A stretch of DNA of 64,000 nt from Arthrobacter_E sp044748305 (GCF_044748305.1 NZ_JBIVFT010000005.1:62001-126000); one strand, 5' to 3'; positions 8,512 to 17,903 are shown, counted from the stretch's first letter. Numbers and translations: made by a program. Notes: generated from the sequence alone by a model not told the origin.

Positions 8512-10052
8512 GCACTCCATTCCACGACCCTTCGGGCTCTCCCGGCCAGCAGCCTGGATTCTGGCAACAACCGGGACCCGGTGCCCCGACGAGCCCTGTT
8601 CCGGACGAGCAGAGCCTGAACCCGAGCTGGATCGGGCGGGTCGATCCTGACTCCTACACTCAGCCTGGTGCCACCGTCCCGGGCGCACCGCCGTTGCCTC
8701 AGCTGCCATTGCCTCAGCAGAGTCCCGTGCAGGATCAGTGGCCCCAGCAGGGAGGCTGGCAGCAGGACCAGGCCTGGAACCCGAACCCAGGGTGGCAGCA
8801 GCAGGGGTACTGGCAGGCCGGACCCCAGGGCTTCCAGCATGCCACCCCGCAGAACGCGCCCTCAGGACAGGGCTGGCAGCAGCCTTTCCCGCATCAGCCG
8901 GCCCCGCAGTATCAACAGGCCGCGGCTTATCCCTTCCAGGATCCCCGGCTGCTGGCAGGAGCCCGCGTACACCGCAACATCAACCCGGCCACGTTGACGC
9001 TGATGATCATCGGCGGCGTCCTCGCCTTCCTGAGCCTGGTGCTGGTCCTGCCCCTGCTGCTCTCGAACGTCGGCGGCCAGGGCTTCCTCGGCGGGTTCTT
9101 CGCCTCTCTGATCCCCTTGGCGATCGTTCTCACAGCCGTCTACTTCATGGACCGCTGGGAACCGGAGCCCCGTAAACTCCTGCTGTTCGCGCTGCTCTGG
9201 GGCGCCACCGTGGCCGTCGCCACAACCGTGATCATCCAGCCGTTCTTTCTGACGCTGGCACCTGAAGGATCCACCAAGGACGATCTGCAGACGTTCCTCG
9301 CGACGGTCGAGGCGCCCATCGTGGAGGAGTTCTCCAAGTCCCTCGGTCTCTTGCTGCTGGCACTGCTCGCCAGGAAGTATTTCGACGGCCCGGTGGACGG
9401 ACTGGTCTATGCCTTCACGATCGCGGCGGGCTTCGCGTTCACCGAGAACATCCTCTATTTCGGCCGGATCTACGTCGAGGAGGAGGGTGCAGGGCAGACT
9501 TTCTGGACGATCGTGTTCCTGCGCGGCATCCTCTCCCCCTTCGCCCATGCCCTGTTCACCGGCACCACGGGCCTGCTGATGGGGTTCGCTGCACGTCGCT
9601 GGAGCCGGGGCCTCACCGTGGCCGCCTTCTTCGTCGGACTGCTCCCTGCGATGTTCCTGCATCACCAGTGGAACAGCATGGGCGAGGACTTCCTCTGGCT
9701 TTACATCGTCATCCAGATGCCGCTCTTCCTCCTGGCTGTCGTCGGATTCATCCTTCTCCGGGTCGCCGAGGCGAAACTCACCCGTGCGCGGCTGAGCGAA
9801 TACGCCGCTGCGGGCTGGCTCACCTGGGCGGAGGTCGGCTTGTTCGCCACCGGTTCGGGACGCCGGGCGGCCAAACACTGGGCATCGCAATGGGGCCGTC
9901 AGAAGCCGATGCGGGATCTCATCCGCACCGCCACCGCTTTGGCGTACACCCGGCAACGGATCCTCAGCGGGCGAGACCTGGTGCGCCTGCAGCAGGACGA
10001 GCACCGGCTGCTGGATCGCCTGGGACAACTCCGCGGCGTCGTCGCAGGCTGA
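8508..10052 (+). CDS. PrsW-family intramembrane metalloprotease
   Basis: Membrane protease of the PrsW/CPBP-related group (in Bacillus, PrsW cleaves an anti-sigma factor). Residues 1-150 are rich in Pro, Gln and Trp and probably disordered in the cytoplasm. Multiple membrane segments follow from about residue 160. Candidate catalytic motifs are EE at 273-274 (EAPIVEEFSKSLG), FTENILYFGR with Glu 313, His 347 in FAHALFTG, and a late HHQWN. The C-terminal 100 residues are soluble and basic. It is divergent from pyrR and convergent with nusB, so it stands alone. Its substrate is unknown. Confidence 0.88.
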   Translation: MSTPFHDPSGSPGQQPGFWQQPGPGAPTSPVPDEQSLNPSWIGRVDPDSYTQPGATVPGAPPLPQLPLPQQSPVQDQWPQQGGWQQDQAWNPNPGWQQQGYWQAGPQGFQHATPQNAPSGQGWQQPFPHQPAPQYQQAAAYPFQDPRLLAGARVHRNINPATLTLMIIGGVLAFLSLVLVLPLLLSNVGGQGFLGGFFASLIPLAIVLTAVYFMDRWEPEPRKLLLFALLWGATVAVATTVIIQPFFLTLAPEGSTKDDLQTFLATVEAPIVEEFSKSLGLLLLALLARKYFDGPVDGLVYAFTIAAGFAFTENILYFGRIYVEEEGAGQTFWTIVFLRGILSPFAHALFTGTTGLLMGFAARRWSRGLTVAAFFVGLLPAMFLHHQWNSMGEDFLWLYIVIQMPLFLLAVVGFILLRVAEAKLTRARLSEYAAAGWLTWAEVGLFATGSGRRAAKHWASQWGRQKPMRDLIRTATALAYTRQRILSGRDLVRLQQDEHRLLDRLGQLRGVVAG

Positions 10053-10074
10053 GTCCGCGGCACAACAGCCGCTT

Positions 10075-10123
10075 GACGACGACGGCGGCCCACCCCTTGC
10101 CGGGGTGGGCCGCCGTCGTCGTC
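10075..10123. terminator. Bidirectional hairpin between the prsW-like gene and nusB
   Basis: A perfect 22-bp inverted repeat (arms 10075-10096 and 10102-10123, loop TTGCC) lies between two convergent genes. There is no U-tract. The outer arm GACGACGGCGGCC recurs in three other intergenic hairpins of this window. Confidence 0.8.
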
Positions 10124-10132
10124 GCTGCCGGC

Positions 10133-10543
10133 TCAGGCCAGCAGCGTGGGCTTCAGTTCCTTCAACCGGCCCAGCAGGCCGTTGATGAAGGCGGGAGAAT
10201 CGTCCGTGGAGAGCGTCCGGGCGAGACTCACGGCCTCGCTGACGGCGACACTGTCCGGGACTTCCTCGTTGTACAGCAGTTCCCAGGTTCCGATGCGCAG
10301 GATGACGCGGTCCACATTCGGCATGCGGTCCAAGGTCCAGCCCTGTGCATAGGTGGTCAGGAACTCGTCGATCGTCTCCTGCAAAGCAGTCACGCCCTCG
10401 ACCACTTCGACGGTGTACGGGTTGATGGTCTGCTCAGTGTGCAGGCGGCGCTCCTGGATGACCGAATACGGCGTGACAGCACGCTGCTCGGCTTCGAACA
10501 GAATCTCGAGGGCCCTGCTCCGGGCCTTGCCGCGGGCACTCAC
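10133..10543 (-). CDS. nusB: Transcription antitermination factor NusB
   Basis: Binds boxA RNA with NusE (S10) in rRNA antitermination. 136 residues; typical start SARGKARSRALEILFEAEQR and conserved ILRIGTWELLY in the all-helical fold. The GTG start overlaps the efp stop by one base (TAGTG), so it is coupled to efp, an arrangement common in actinobacteria. Last gene of the aro/efp operon. Confidence 0.97.
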   Translation of the reverse strand: MSARGKARSRALEILFEAEQRAVTPYSVIQERRLHTEQTINPYTVEVVEGVTALQETIDEFLTTYAQGWTLDRMPNVDRVILRIGTWELLYNEEVPDSVAVSEAVSLARTLSTDDSPAFINGLLGRLKELKPTLLA

Positions 10544-11106
10544 TAGTCGGTGACCCGACCCAGGTAGCTGCCGTCGCGGGTGTCGACCTTGACGCGGGTG
10601 CCCTGCTCCAGGAACAGGGGCACCTGGATCTCGTAACCGGTCTCCACGGTGGCGGGCTTGGTGCCCGCGGAGGAGCGGTCGCCCTGCAGGCCGGGCTCGG
10701 TGTAGGTGATCTCGAGGATGACGCTGGCAGGCATCTCGAGGTACAGCGGGGCGCCGTCGTGCATGGCGATGATGACCTGCTGGTTCTCCAGCATGAAGTT
10801 CTTGGCATCGCCCACGATCTCGGGCGTCACGGTGAGCTGGTCGTAGTCCTGGACATCCATGAAGACGTAGTCGACGCCGTCCTGGTACAGGTACGTGTAG
10901 TCACGACGGTCGACCGTGGCGGTCTCGATCTTCAGGCCGGCGTTGAAGGTCTTGTCGACCACCTTGCCGGAGAGGATGTTGCGCAGCTTGGTGCGGACGA
11001 AGGCGCCGCCCTTGCCCGGCTTCACGTGCTGGAATTCGATGACGTTCCAGAGGTTGCCCTCCAGCTTGAGGACCGTACCGTTCTTGATGTCGTTCGTGGT
11101 TGCCAC
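10543..11106 (-). CDS. efp: Elongation factor P
   Basis: Relieves ribosome stalling at polyproline. The GTG start at 11106 (preceded by AAAGAGG) gives 187 residues, the canonical EF-P length, beginning VATTNDIKNGTVLKLEG. A longer in-frame ATG at 11199 would add a non-homologous leader. The tip of domain I is KPGKGGAFVR with Lys 32 at the position modified in other lineages. Three OB-like domains are complete, ending GSYLGRVTD. Confidence 0.97.
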   Translation of the reverse strand: MATTNDIKNGTVLKLEGNLWNVIEFQHVKPGKGGAFVRTKLRNILSGKVVDKTFNAGLKIETATVDRRDYTYLYQDGVDYVFMDVQDYDQLTVTPEIVGDAKNFMLENQQVIIAMHDGAPLYLEMPASVILEITYTEPGLQGDRSSAGTKPATVETGYEIQVPLFLEQGTRVKVDTRDGSYLGRVTD

Positions 11107-11182
11107 TGCAGCCTCTTTCCCGATGCCAGCCGGGGCGCCGGGAAGACGCGTCCAGCCCTTAATTGTCAAAAAACCGTTAACC

Positions 11183-11188
11183 ATTCTA
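11183..11188 (-). promoter_or_regulatory. Candidate -10 element for efp-nusB
   Basis: TAGAAT on the minus strand, about 77 bases upstream of the efp GTG. The -35 region is not recognisable. It would provide an internal promoter separating efp-nusB from the aro genes. Motif-based only. Confidence 0.4.
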
Positions 11189-11223
11189 CCGTGTCGCACA
11201 CGGTGCCCCGGGCACGGGCTCGA

Positions 11224-11739
11224 TCAGGCCTGTTCGCGGGAATGCCTCGCCTGTTGCAGAGCGACCGTCGAGGAGTAGATCAGCTCCGGGCTGGCGTGCG
11301 CCGCGACCCGCAGTTCCAACGCCTGTTCGAAGGCGTCGGCGCTCCGGGCGAAGTCCCCGGAACTGAAGTACGTGTTGCCGAGATGCTGCAAGATCTCCGC
11401 TTCATGATCGGTGCCCCGGTACTGCGCAAGGAGGCGCCTGAGCCTCTCGAAGGCGGCCTCGAAGCGACCCCGGGTGTACAGGATCTCGGTGTCCAGCAGG
11501 AGCAACTCGTACGATTCCGGGGCCACGATGCGGGCTTCGGCGAGCAGCTCGGCGGCTTCATTCCCCCGGCCCCGCACCATCAGCACGAACACCTCGGCCC
11601 ACGGACGCGTGTCGCCGGCCAGCGTCTGATCGACCAGGTCCTCATCGACCACTTCGCAACGCCGGGTCAAGGGGTTCACCTTGATGCCCGGGAACCCCGA
11701 TTCGGGCCATTCCGAGGTGTCCGAGGCCAGCTCACTCAT
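11224..11739 (-). CDS. Tetratricopeptide-repeat protein
   Basis: 171-residue soluble protein starting at the ATG at 11739, which overlaps the aroB stop (ATGA). Residues about 55-150 hold TPR-like helical pairs: AAELLAEARIVAPESYELLL, ILYTRGRFEAAFERLRRLL, and ILQHLGNTYFSSGDFARSAD followed by AFEQALELR. TPR domains mediate protein-protein contacts; the partner is unknown. A small TPR protein in this position, between aroB and efp, is familiar from related actinobacteria. No catalytic motif. Confidence 0.85.
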   Translation of the reverse strand: MSELASDTSEWPESGFPGIKVNPLTRRCEVVDEDLVDQTLAGDTRPWAEVFVLMVRGRGNEAAELLAEARIVAPESYELLLLDTEILYTRGRFEAAFERLRRLLAQYRGTDHEAEILQHLGNTYFSSGDFARSADAFEQALELRVAAHASPELIYSSTVALQQARHSREQA

Positions 11740-12830
11740 GCGTCGGCCACCTCCTGGTAGGCGGCGAAGAGCAGGGAGGTGTCGGGCACCTCCAGCAGAC
11801 CCGGCTTGCCGATGCCGTCCAGGACGACGAATCGCAGGAGATCGCCGCGGGACTTCTTGTCGCGGCGCATACCGTCCAGCAACGCCGCCCAGCGGTCGTT
11901 GCGGTAGCTCGTAGGCAGGCCGAAGCTCTCCAGGATGGCCCGGTGCCGGTCGGCGTCGGCGTCGCTGAGGCGGCCCACGCTGCGCGCGAGCTCCGCCGCG
12001 AACACCATGCCGACGGAGATCGCGGCGCCATGTCGCCACGAGTAGCGCTCGCTGAGTTCGATGGCGTGCCCGAGGGTGTGCCCGTAGTTGAGGATCTCCC
12101 GCAGCCCGGATTCCTTGAGATCCTCAGACACCACCTTCGCCTTGACCGCGATCGAACGCTCGATCAGTTCGCGCAGCACGGGAGACGCCGGATCCAGCAC
12201 GTCCTGTCCGTGCTCTTCGAGCAATTCCAGGATCCGCGGGTCGGCGATGAAACCGCACTTGATGACCTCGGCCAGTCCGGAGACCAGTTCATTGCGGGGC
12301 AGCGTGGCCAGGGTGTCCAGATCCGCCAGGACCGCCGCCGGAGGGTGGAACGCGCCCACCAGGTTCTTGCCCTCGGCCGTGTTGATGCCGGTCTTTCCCC
12401 CGACGGCCGCATCGACCATGCCCAGAACACTGGTGGGCATGTGAATGACCCGCACACCGCGCAGCCAGGTCGCCGCGACGAAGCCTCCCACATCGCTGAC
12501 GGCTCCGCCGCCCACCGTCACCACGGCGTCGCTCCGGGTGAAGTCGTTCTGACCCAGGACCTGCCAGCAGAAGGCGGCCACCTGGATGTGCTTGCCCTCC
12601 TCGGCGTCCGGGATCTCGGCGGTGACCGCGGTGAAGCCCGCGTTCTCAAGCTCATCGCGGACCGCGTCGCCCGTCAGACGCAGAGCCCGCGGGTGGATCA
12701 CCAGGACTCGCTTGACGCGCTCCCCCAGCCGCTGCGGCAGCTGGGCGAGCAGACCGCGGCCCACCACGACGTCGTAGTTGTCCTCCGGGCGGGATCCGGT
12801 CACCTTGATGATGGTTTCGGGCTGAGTCAC
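11736..12830 (-). CDS. aroB: 3-dehydroquinate synthase
   Basis: NAD- and Zn-dependent cyclisation of DAHP to 3-dehydroquinate, second step of the shikimate pathway. 364 residues. Family motifs: VVTVGGGAVSDVGGFVAATW, RGVRVIHMPTSVLGMVDAAV, GGKTGINTAEGKNLVGAFHP, and the zinc-binding LNYGHTLGHAIE. Overlaps aroK by 4 bases and the TPR gene by 4 bases. Confidence 0.97.
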   Translation of the reverse strand: MTQPETIIKVTGSRPEDNYDVVVGRGLLAQLPQRLGERVKRVLVIHPRALRLTGDAVRDELENAGFTAVTAEIPDAEEGKHIQVAAFCWQVLGQNDFTRSDAVVTVGGGAVSDVGGFVAATWLRGVRVIHMPTSVLGMVDAAVGGKTGINTAEGKNLVGAFHPPAAVLADLDTLATLPRNELVSGLAEVIKCGFIADPRILELLEEHGQDVLDPASPVLRELIERSIAVKAKVVSEDLKESGLREILNYGHTLGHAIELSERYSWRHGAAISVGMVFAAELARSVGRLSDADADRHRAILESFGLPTSYRNDRWAALLDGMRRDKKSRGDLLRFVVLDGIGKPGLLEVPDTSLLFAAYQEVADA

Positions 12831-13402
12831 TCTGTGCCCTCCTTTGCTGGGGTTCCGGGCGTTTCGAGCGCCCGGGCGATCTGCAATGCGAAGTCCTCGG
12901 GGCTGCCGTGCCGTACATCCACCGTGAGGTCCGCCACGGCCTCGTAAAGTGGCCGGCGCTGGTCGAAAAGGGCCAGCCAGCGTTCCGCGGCGTCGCCGGT
13001 GAGCATGGGGCGGCCGGTGTCGCGGGCGATTCTCGGCAACACGGTGGCCAGGTCCGCCTCAAGGTAGACGACGTGCGAGGAGGCGATGGCCTCACGGGAC
13101 CGTTCGGAGCCCAGAGAACCGCCTCCGAGAGAGACGATCCTGGGGGCTTCCGGATGGGACACGGCGATGTCACCGGCCACGGCACGCGCCACGACCTCGG
13201 CCTCCAGAGCACGGAATGCTTCCTCTCCGCGCGCTTCGAAGAAGTCGCTGATGGGACCGTTCTCCTGGACGAAGACCTCGTCCGTGTCAACGTACTCCCC
13301 CTGCAGCAATGCAGCGAGGGCACGGCCGACGGCGCTCTTCCCGGCGGCCATGGGGCCGACCAGGACGATCGCGATTCTCTCGTGAGCCTTGTCCAAAGGC
13401 AT
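12827..13402 (-). CDS. aroK: Shikimate kinase
   Basis: Phosphorylates shikimate at the 3-hydroxyl. 191 residues; Walker A GPMAAGKS at residues 16-23; the shikimate-binding DTDE and the SLGGGSLGSERSREAI loop follow. It lies between aroC (17 bases upstream) and aroB (overlapping). Complete. Confidence 0.96.
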   Translation of the reverse strand: MPLDKAHERIAIVLVGPMAAGKSAVGRALAALLQGEYVDTDEVFVQENGPISDFFEARGEEAFRALEAEVVARAVAGDIAVSHPEAPRIVSLGGGSLGSERSREAIASSHVVYLEADLATVLPRIARDTGRPMLTGDAAERWLALFDQRRPLYEAVADLTVDVRHGSPEDFALQIARALETPGTPAKEGTE

Positions 13403-13419
13403 CTGGGCTCCCTGCGGTG

Positions 13420-14619
13420 TCAGTTGCCGGAGGAGCCGAGCTCCTCCGGGATGGCGGCCAGGTACTGCTGGAGATTGCGCCGGGTCTCGGCGACGGAGTC
13501 CCCTCCGAACTTCTCCAGCACGGCCTCGGCCAGGACCAGTGCGACCATCGCCTCCGCGACGACGCCCGCGGCCGGAACCGCACAGACATCCGAACGCTGG
13601 TGATGGGCCTTCGCGGCCTCACCGGTGGTGACGTCCACGGTCTGCAGCGCCCGCGGCACGGTGGCGATCGGCTTCATGGCCGCCCGTACCCGCAGCACGG
13701 TACCGATGCTCATGCCGCCTTCGATGCCGCCGGCGCGGTTGCTCACCCGGGCGATACGTCCGCTCTCGTCCTTGACGATTTCATCATGGGCGGCGGAACC
13801 CCGCCGGGCCGCGGTCGCGAAGCCGTCGCCGACTTCGACGCCCTTGATGGCCTGAATGCCCATCAGCGCGCCGGCCAGCCGTGCATCCAGACGACGGTCC
13901 CAGTGGACGTAGCTGCCGAGCCCCGGCGGAAGGCCGTACGCGAGCACTTCGACGACACCTCCGAGGGTCTCCCCCTCCTTGTGTGCCGCGTCGACTTCGG
14001 CGACCATCGCGTCCGACGTCGCCCGGTCGAAGCAGCGCAGCGGGTCGGCGTCGAGGGCGATGAGATCCTCAGGACGCGGCAGCGCGGTGCCATCCGGAAC
14101 CGATACGGTCCCCACGGCCGTGGTGTGGCTGATCAGTCCGATGCCCAGCTGAGCGAGGAACTTGGCCGCGACCGTGCCGAGCGCGACACGCGTGGCGGTC
14201 TCGCGGGCGCTGGCACGTTCCAGGACGGGGCGGGCCTCGGCGAAGCCGTACTTCTGCATGCCCGTGAAGTCGGCATGACCGGGACGCGGGCGGGTGAGAG
14301 GCGCGTTGCGGGCGGACGTCGCCAGTTCCTCGGGGTCCACGGGGTCGGAGGACATGACCCGCTCCCACTTGGGCCATTCGGTGTTGCCGACCTGGATGGC
14401 CACAGGGCCGCCCTGAGTCAGGCCGTGCCGGACACCGCCGATGATGGTGACCTCGTCCTGCTCGAACTTCATGCGCGCGCCGCGGCCATAGCCGAGACGA
14501 CGGCGGGCGAGGGCGTCACGGACGTCCTCGCTGTTCAGCTCGACTCCTGCAGGGACGCCTTCTACGATCCCGACCAGCGCAGGGCCATGGGATTCACCAG
14601 CGGTTAACCAACGAAACAT
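13420..14619 (-). CDS. aroC: Chorismate synthase
   Basis: FMN-dependent final step of the shikimate pathway (EPSP to chorismate). 399 residues. Signatures: FRWLTAGESHGPALVGIVEG at the N-terminus, RRLGYGRGARMKFEQDEV, RPGHADFTGMQKYGF and ASARETATRVALG. Full length and in operon with aroE, aroK and aroB. Confidence 0.98.
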   Translation of the reverse strand: MFRWLTAGESHGPALVGIVEGVPAGVELNSEDVRDALARRRLGYGRGARMKFEQDEVTIIGGVRHGLTQGGPVAIQVGNTEWPKWERVMSSDPVDPEELATSARNAPLTRPRPGHADFTGMQKYGFAEARPVLERASARETATRVALGTVAAKFLAQLGIGLISHTTAVGTVSVPDGTALPRPEDLIALDADPLRCFDRATSDAMVAEVDAAHKEGETLGGVVEVLAYGLPPGLGSYVHWDRRLDARLAGALMGIQAIKGVEVGDGFATAARRGSAAHDEIVKDESGRIARVSNRAGGIEGGMSIGTVLRVRAAMKPIATVPRALQTVDVTTGEAAKAHHQRSDVCAVPAAGVVAEAMVALVLAEAVLEKFGGDSVAETRRNLQQYLAAIPEELGSSGN

Positions 14620-14647
14620 AGCTCCATCCTGCCATGTTGGGAACGGA

Positions 14648-15544
14648 TCATCCGCGTCGGGGCGCGTTCACTGCGTCACACATCACATCGATGACGCGGG
14701 CAGCCGAGTCGGCTCCGGCACCGGTGAAAAGAAGCACCTGCTCGACGGCCTGGTACAGCAGCATCTCCAGTCCTGGGACCACGATCCCGCCCTGACGCGC
14801 GAAGGAATCGGCCAGAGCACTGGGCCACGGATCGTAGGCGACGTCCAGGAGCAGAGGGCGCAGCTCCGTGCCGAAGACGCCCTGGTCCAGGGCCGCGGCC
14901 AGGGGGTCCGCAGCCCGCGGCGGCAAGGTGGAGATGACGATGTCGGACTCCCCCAGGCGTTCTGCCGCGCCGTCGTACGACAGGACCTCCAGGCGGATGC
15001 CACAGGCCTCAGCGGCCCGGTGAGCCTCGGCGGCCCGTGCGGTGTCTCGCACGAAGAGCCGGACCGTCTCGTGCCCCAGCCGCGCCAGGGCGGCGATCGC
15101 GGCGGCGGAGGTCCCTCCGCCGCCCAGGACCGCGGACTTCCGGCCGAGCGTCGCCGGGGCGTCCGCCCCGTGCAGAGTGTCCAGGCCGGACGCGTGCCGC
15201 AAGGCGTTCACGATCCCCATGACATCGGTGTTGTGGCCCGTCAGCCTGGGTCCGGTGGGTCCGTGCCCGAAGGTCACCGTGTTGAGCACGCCCAGCTCGG
15301 CCGCCGCACCGACACATTCGTCGACCTCGAGCGTCATGGCCTTCTTCAACGGCATGGTCACCGACAGCCCGCACCAGGATGCATCCCGGCGGACCTCCGC
15401 GATGAAGCCGCGCAAGTCCTCCACATCCACGTCGATGGCCGTGTAGTCGGCGTCGAAGCCGAGTTCCCGGTATGCCGCGCGGTGCAGCAGTGGCGACTTC
15501 GAGTGCGAGATCGGGTGGCCGAGGACCGCCGCGCGACGGCTCAT
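14648..15544 (-). CDS. aroE: Shikimate dehydrogenase
   Basis: NADP-dependent reduction of 3-dehydroshikimate. Starts at the ATG at 15544, which overlaps the mltG stop (ATGA); an upstream in-frame ATG would add 9 residues. Motifs: LGHPISHSKSPLLHRAAYRE at the start, the catalytic Lys in LSVTMPLKKAMT, GHNTDVMGI, and the Rossmann loop AVLGGGGTSAAAIAAL. About 298 residues. Confidence 0.95.
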   Translation of the reverse strand: MSRRAAVLGHPISHSKSPLLHRAAYRELGFDADYTAIDVDVEDLRGFIAEVRRDASWCGLSVTMPLKKAMTLEVDECVGAAAELGVLNTVTFGHGPTGPRLTGHNTDVMGIVNALRHASGLDTLHGADAPATLGRKSAVLGGGGTSAAAIAALARLGHETVRLFVRDTARAAEAHRAAEACGIRLEVLSYDGAAERLGESDIVISTLPPRAADPLAAALDQGVFGTELRPLLLDVAYDPWPSALADSFARQGGIVVPGLEMLLYQAVEQVLLFTGAGADSAARVIDVMCDAVNAPRRG

Positions 15545-17358
15545 TGACAGCGTCCGGCGTTGGCGCTGCACCAGTTCTGGTAGAGCTGAACGTTCTTGTT
15601 GTGCTCCGCCAGGGTGGCCGCGAAGCGCGTCTCGCCCGTGTCGAGGTTGATCGTCACCCAGTACAGGTAGTCCGAGGACTTGGGGTGCGCCGCCGCATCG
15701 ATGGCCAGCTTGCCGGGCGAACCGATCGGGCCCACCGGCAGGCCGGGGTTGGCGTAGGTGTTGTACAGATTGCTCTTGTCCGCCTTCTCCTCCGCGGTGA
15801 GCTCATAGCTCTTCCGTCCGAGACCATACGTCACGGTGGCGTCCGACTGGATGTAGCCGAGCGTCTCCGGGTTGTGCTGCAGGCGGTTCATGATGGCGCC
15901 GGCAACAGTCGGGTAGTCCGCGCGGCCCGCTTCGGCCTGCACGATCGAGGCAATGGTGAGGCTCTGGTACTGCTTGTCCGGATCCGTGATGCCCTGCGAC
16001 TTCAGTTCGTCCTGCGTGCCCTTGACGAGCTCGGCGATGACCTGTTTGGCCGTGGCCCCGAGCGGGAAGCGGTACTCGCCCGGGAAGAGGTAGCCCTCCA
16101 GGTTCTTCGCCTTGGTGGACACCCCGAATTGGGCCGGCTTGCTGTTGAGGGCCTGAAGATCCTTCAGCGCCAGTCCCGTGCCCTTGGCGATGGCGTCCAG
16201 GGATTCGTTGACGCGCAGGCCCGCCGAGAGGGCCACGTAGGAGACCTTGTCATTGCCGCCGCCGGAGAGGACCGTGACGGCATCCGAGGCACGCATGCCT
16301 TCCTTGAAGGTGTACTTGCCGGGACGGAGAGTCACCTCCGCCGCGGCGAAGGCCTTCGTGAAGGTGCCGGCATCGGCCACCACTCCGGCGTCCTTGAGAG
16401 AATTGGCCACCTGCGTGACCGACGAGCCCTCAGGGACGTCGATGGCCACGCTTCCGGTGCCCGGGCCCGGGAAATCGGTGACCCGGTTCCAGCCCAGACT
16501 CGGGCCGATGACCTGAACGGCGGCGAATCCGCCACCTCCCACCAGCAGGAGGGAGAGGAGCACTGCGATCCAGCCTCGCAAGCGACGATGCTTACGCGGG
16601 CTGGCGGATTCCTCGTGGAACGCGGTCTTGCCCGGGTGGACGGGTTCCTGCTCGGGCTCTGCCGAATGCAGGAAATGGAAGCTGTGGTCCGGCGCCGCCT
16701 CATGAAGGCCGTGGTGTTCCTCGGTGACCGTGCCGGCCGCCGCCGTCTGAGGCTCGGTCGTGCTGCCGGGCCGGGTTTCCACGATGGGATGCTGTCCGGT
16801 GGCCGTCTTGTGACCGTGAGCCCGTGGAGCCAGGCGTCCCGGTTCCGGGGCCGGGTAGAAGTGCTGCGCATGGGATGCCGCGGGAACCGGAGAGATCCGT
16901 GCAGTGCGTGGCTCATCCAACGGCGCGGACGACGCCGGAGGAACCGGACCCTGCACGGCGGCGGGCTGGACGGCCGGAGCCTCCGTCTGGTCTTCAGAGG
17001 CACGGCGGACATCGCGCGGGCGGCGCAGCTGATGCGGCTCGGCGGGTTGTCCCTTCGCCGGCTCTGACGGGCGTGACACGGGAACCGACTGCTGCGGGAG
17101 GCCGGGCGTGGCCTCGGAGTCGCGTGCAGCGGGCTGCCTGGCGGCCGGCGTGTCTCGGGTTTCCGCAGGCTTTTCAGGATTGCCGCGCGGCAATTCCTCG
17201 AGTTCCTGGTCGAAAGGAGCCGAAGCACGTGCCGCGCGTTCCTGCTCGCGACGCTCGGCCAGCATCCGCTCCCGCGCTCTCAGCTCACGGCGGGTCAGAG
17301 GCATGCCCTCGTTCTGTGGGACGCCGGAGTCCGTGGGGCCGCTGTTCTCCGTGCTCAA
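15541..17358 (-). CDS. mltG: Endolytic murein transglycosylase MltG (YceG)
   Basis: Cleaves nascent glycan strands in the periplasm-side wall zone and helps set their length. 605 residues: a Pro/Ala/Glu-rich cytoplasmic region (1-258), a membrane segment (about 262-284), a LysM-like region (about 300-370) and the YceG domain. The catalytic Glu lies in IASIVQAEAGRADYPTVAG (about residue 476), followed by LPVGPIGSPGKLAIDAA. The disordered head is much longer than in E. coli MltG. Overlaps ruvX by 4 bases. Confidence 0.95.
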   Translation of the reverse strand: MSTENSGPTDSGVPQNEGMPLTRRELRARERMLAERREQERAARASAPFDQELEELPRGNPEKPAETRDTPAARQPAARDSEATPGLPQQSVPVSRPSEPAKGQPAEPHQLRRPRDVRRASEDQTEAPAVQPAAVQGPVPPASSAPLDEPRTARISPVPAASHAQHFYPAPEPGRLAPRAHGHKTATGQHPIVETRPGSTTEPQTAAAGTVTEEHHGLHEAAPDHSFHFLHSAEPEQEPVHPGKTAFHEESASPRKHRRLRGWIAVLLSLLLVGGGGFAAVQVIGPSLGWNRVTDFPGPGTGSVAIDVPEGSSVTQVANSLKDAGVVADAGTFTKAFAAAEVTLRPGKYTFKEGMRASDAVTVLSGGGNDKVSYVALSAGLRVNESLDAIAKGTGLALKDLQALNSKPAQFGVSTKAKNLEGYLFPGEYRFPLGATAKQVIAELVKGTQDELKSQGITDPDKQYQSLTIASIVQAEAGRADYPTVAGAIMNRLQHNPETLGYIQSDATVTYGLGRKSYELTAEEKADKSNLYNTYANPGLPVGPIGSPGKLAIDAAAHPKSSDYLYWVTINLDTGETRFAATLAEHNKNVQLYQNWCSANAGRCQ

Positions 17359-17903
17359 CTCTGGGTGCCTCCGTCATTCACCGTGCCACGGAACTCCCGG
17401 GCACTCACGCGCGTCCCCACTTCTGCGCCGTGGCGTTTCTGCATGTCAAGCGCCTGCTGAAGGATGTTGACAGCCGCCACTTGGTCAACCACTTTACGGT
17501 GTTCCCGGCTGTCGACTCCAGCTTCGTGCAGTGCTCGGTGCGCCGTTACAGTGCTGAGACGCTCGTCGACCAGGGCCACATAGGCGTTCTGCCCAGCCTC
17601 GGCCAGCCGATCCGCCAACAACTGCGCGTAGTCCACTGCCATCCGGGTCGAGGAGCTCTCGCCACCTCGAAGCGTCCTCGGAAGACCCACGAAAACCCAG
17701 CGGGCCTCGCGTTCCTGCGCTTGCCTGACGAGCACCGCGATGTCCGAATTCTTCTTCGCATCACGCTGCAGCGTTTTGAACGGCGTGGCCAGGATGCCGT
17801 CGGGATCGCTGACCGCCACCCCTACCCTGGCCATGCCGACGTCGATCCCCAGCCGGACGCCGCGAGGCGCTTCCGGCTGGGGATCAGGCGTTTGCTCGTC
17901 CAT
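17355..17903 (-). CDS. ruvX: Putative pre-16S rRNA nuclease / Holliday-junction-resolvase-like (YqgF)
   Basis: RNase H-fold YqgF family, implicated in 16S rRNA 5'-end maturation. 182 residues with GIDVGMARVGVAVSD, WVFVGLPRTLRG, and LVDERLSTVTAHRAL carrying acidic active-site residues. It lies between alaS (5 bases upstream) and mltG, as in most actinobacteria. Complete. Confidence 0.95.
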   Translation of the reverse strand: MDEQTPDPQPEAPRGVRLGIDVGMARVGVAVSDPDGILATPFKTLQRDAKKNSDIAVLVRQAQEREARWVFVGLPRTLRGGESSSTRMAVDYAQLLADRLAEAGQNAYVALVDERLSTVTAHRALHEAGVDSREHRKVVDQVAAVNILQQALDMQKRHGAEVGTRVSAREFRGTVNDGGTQS

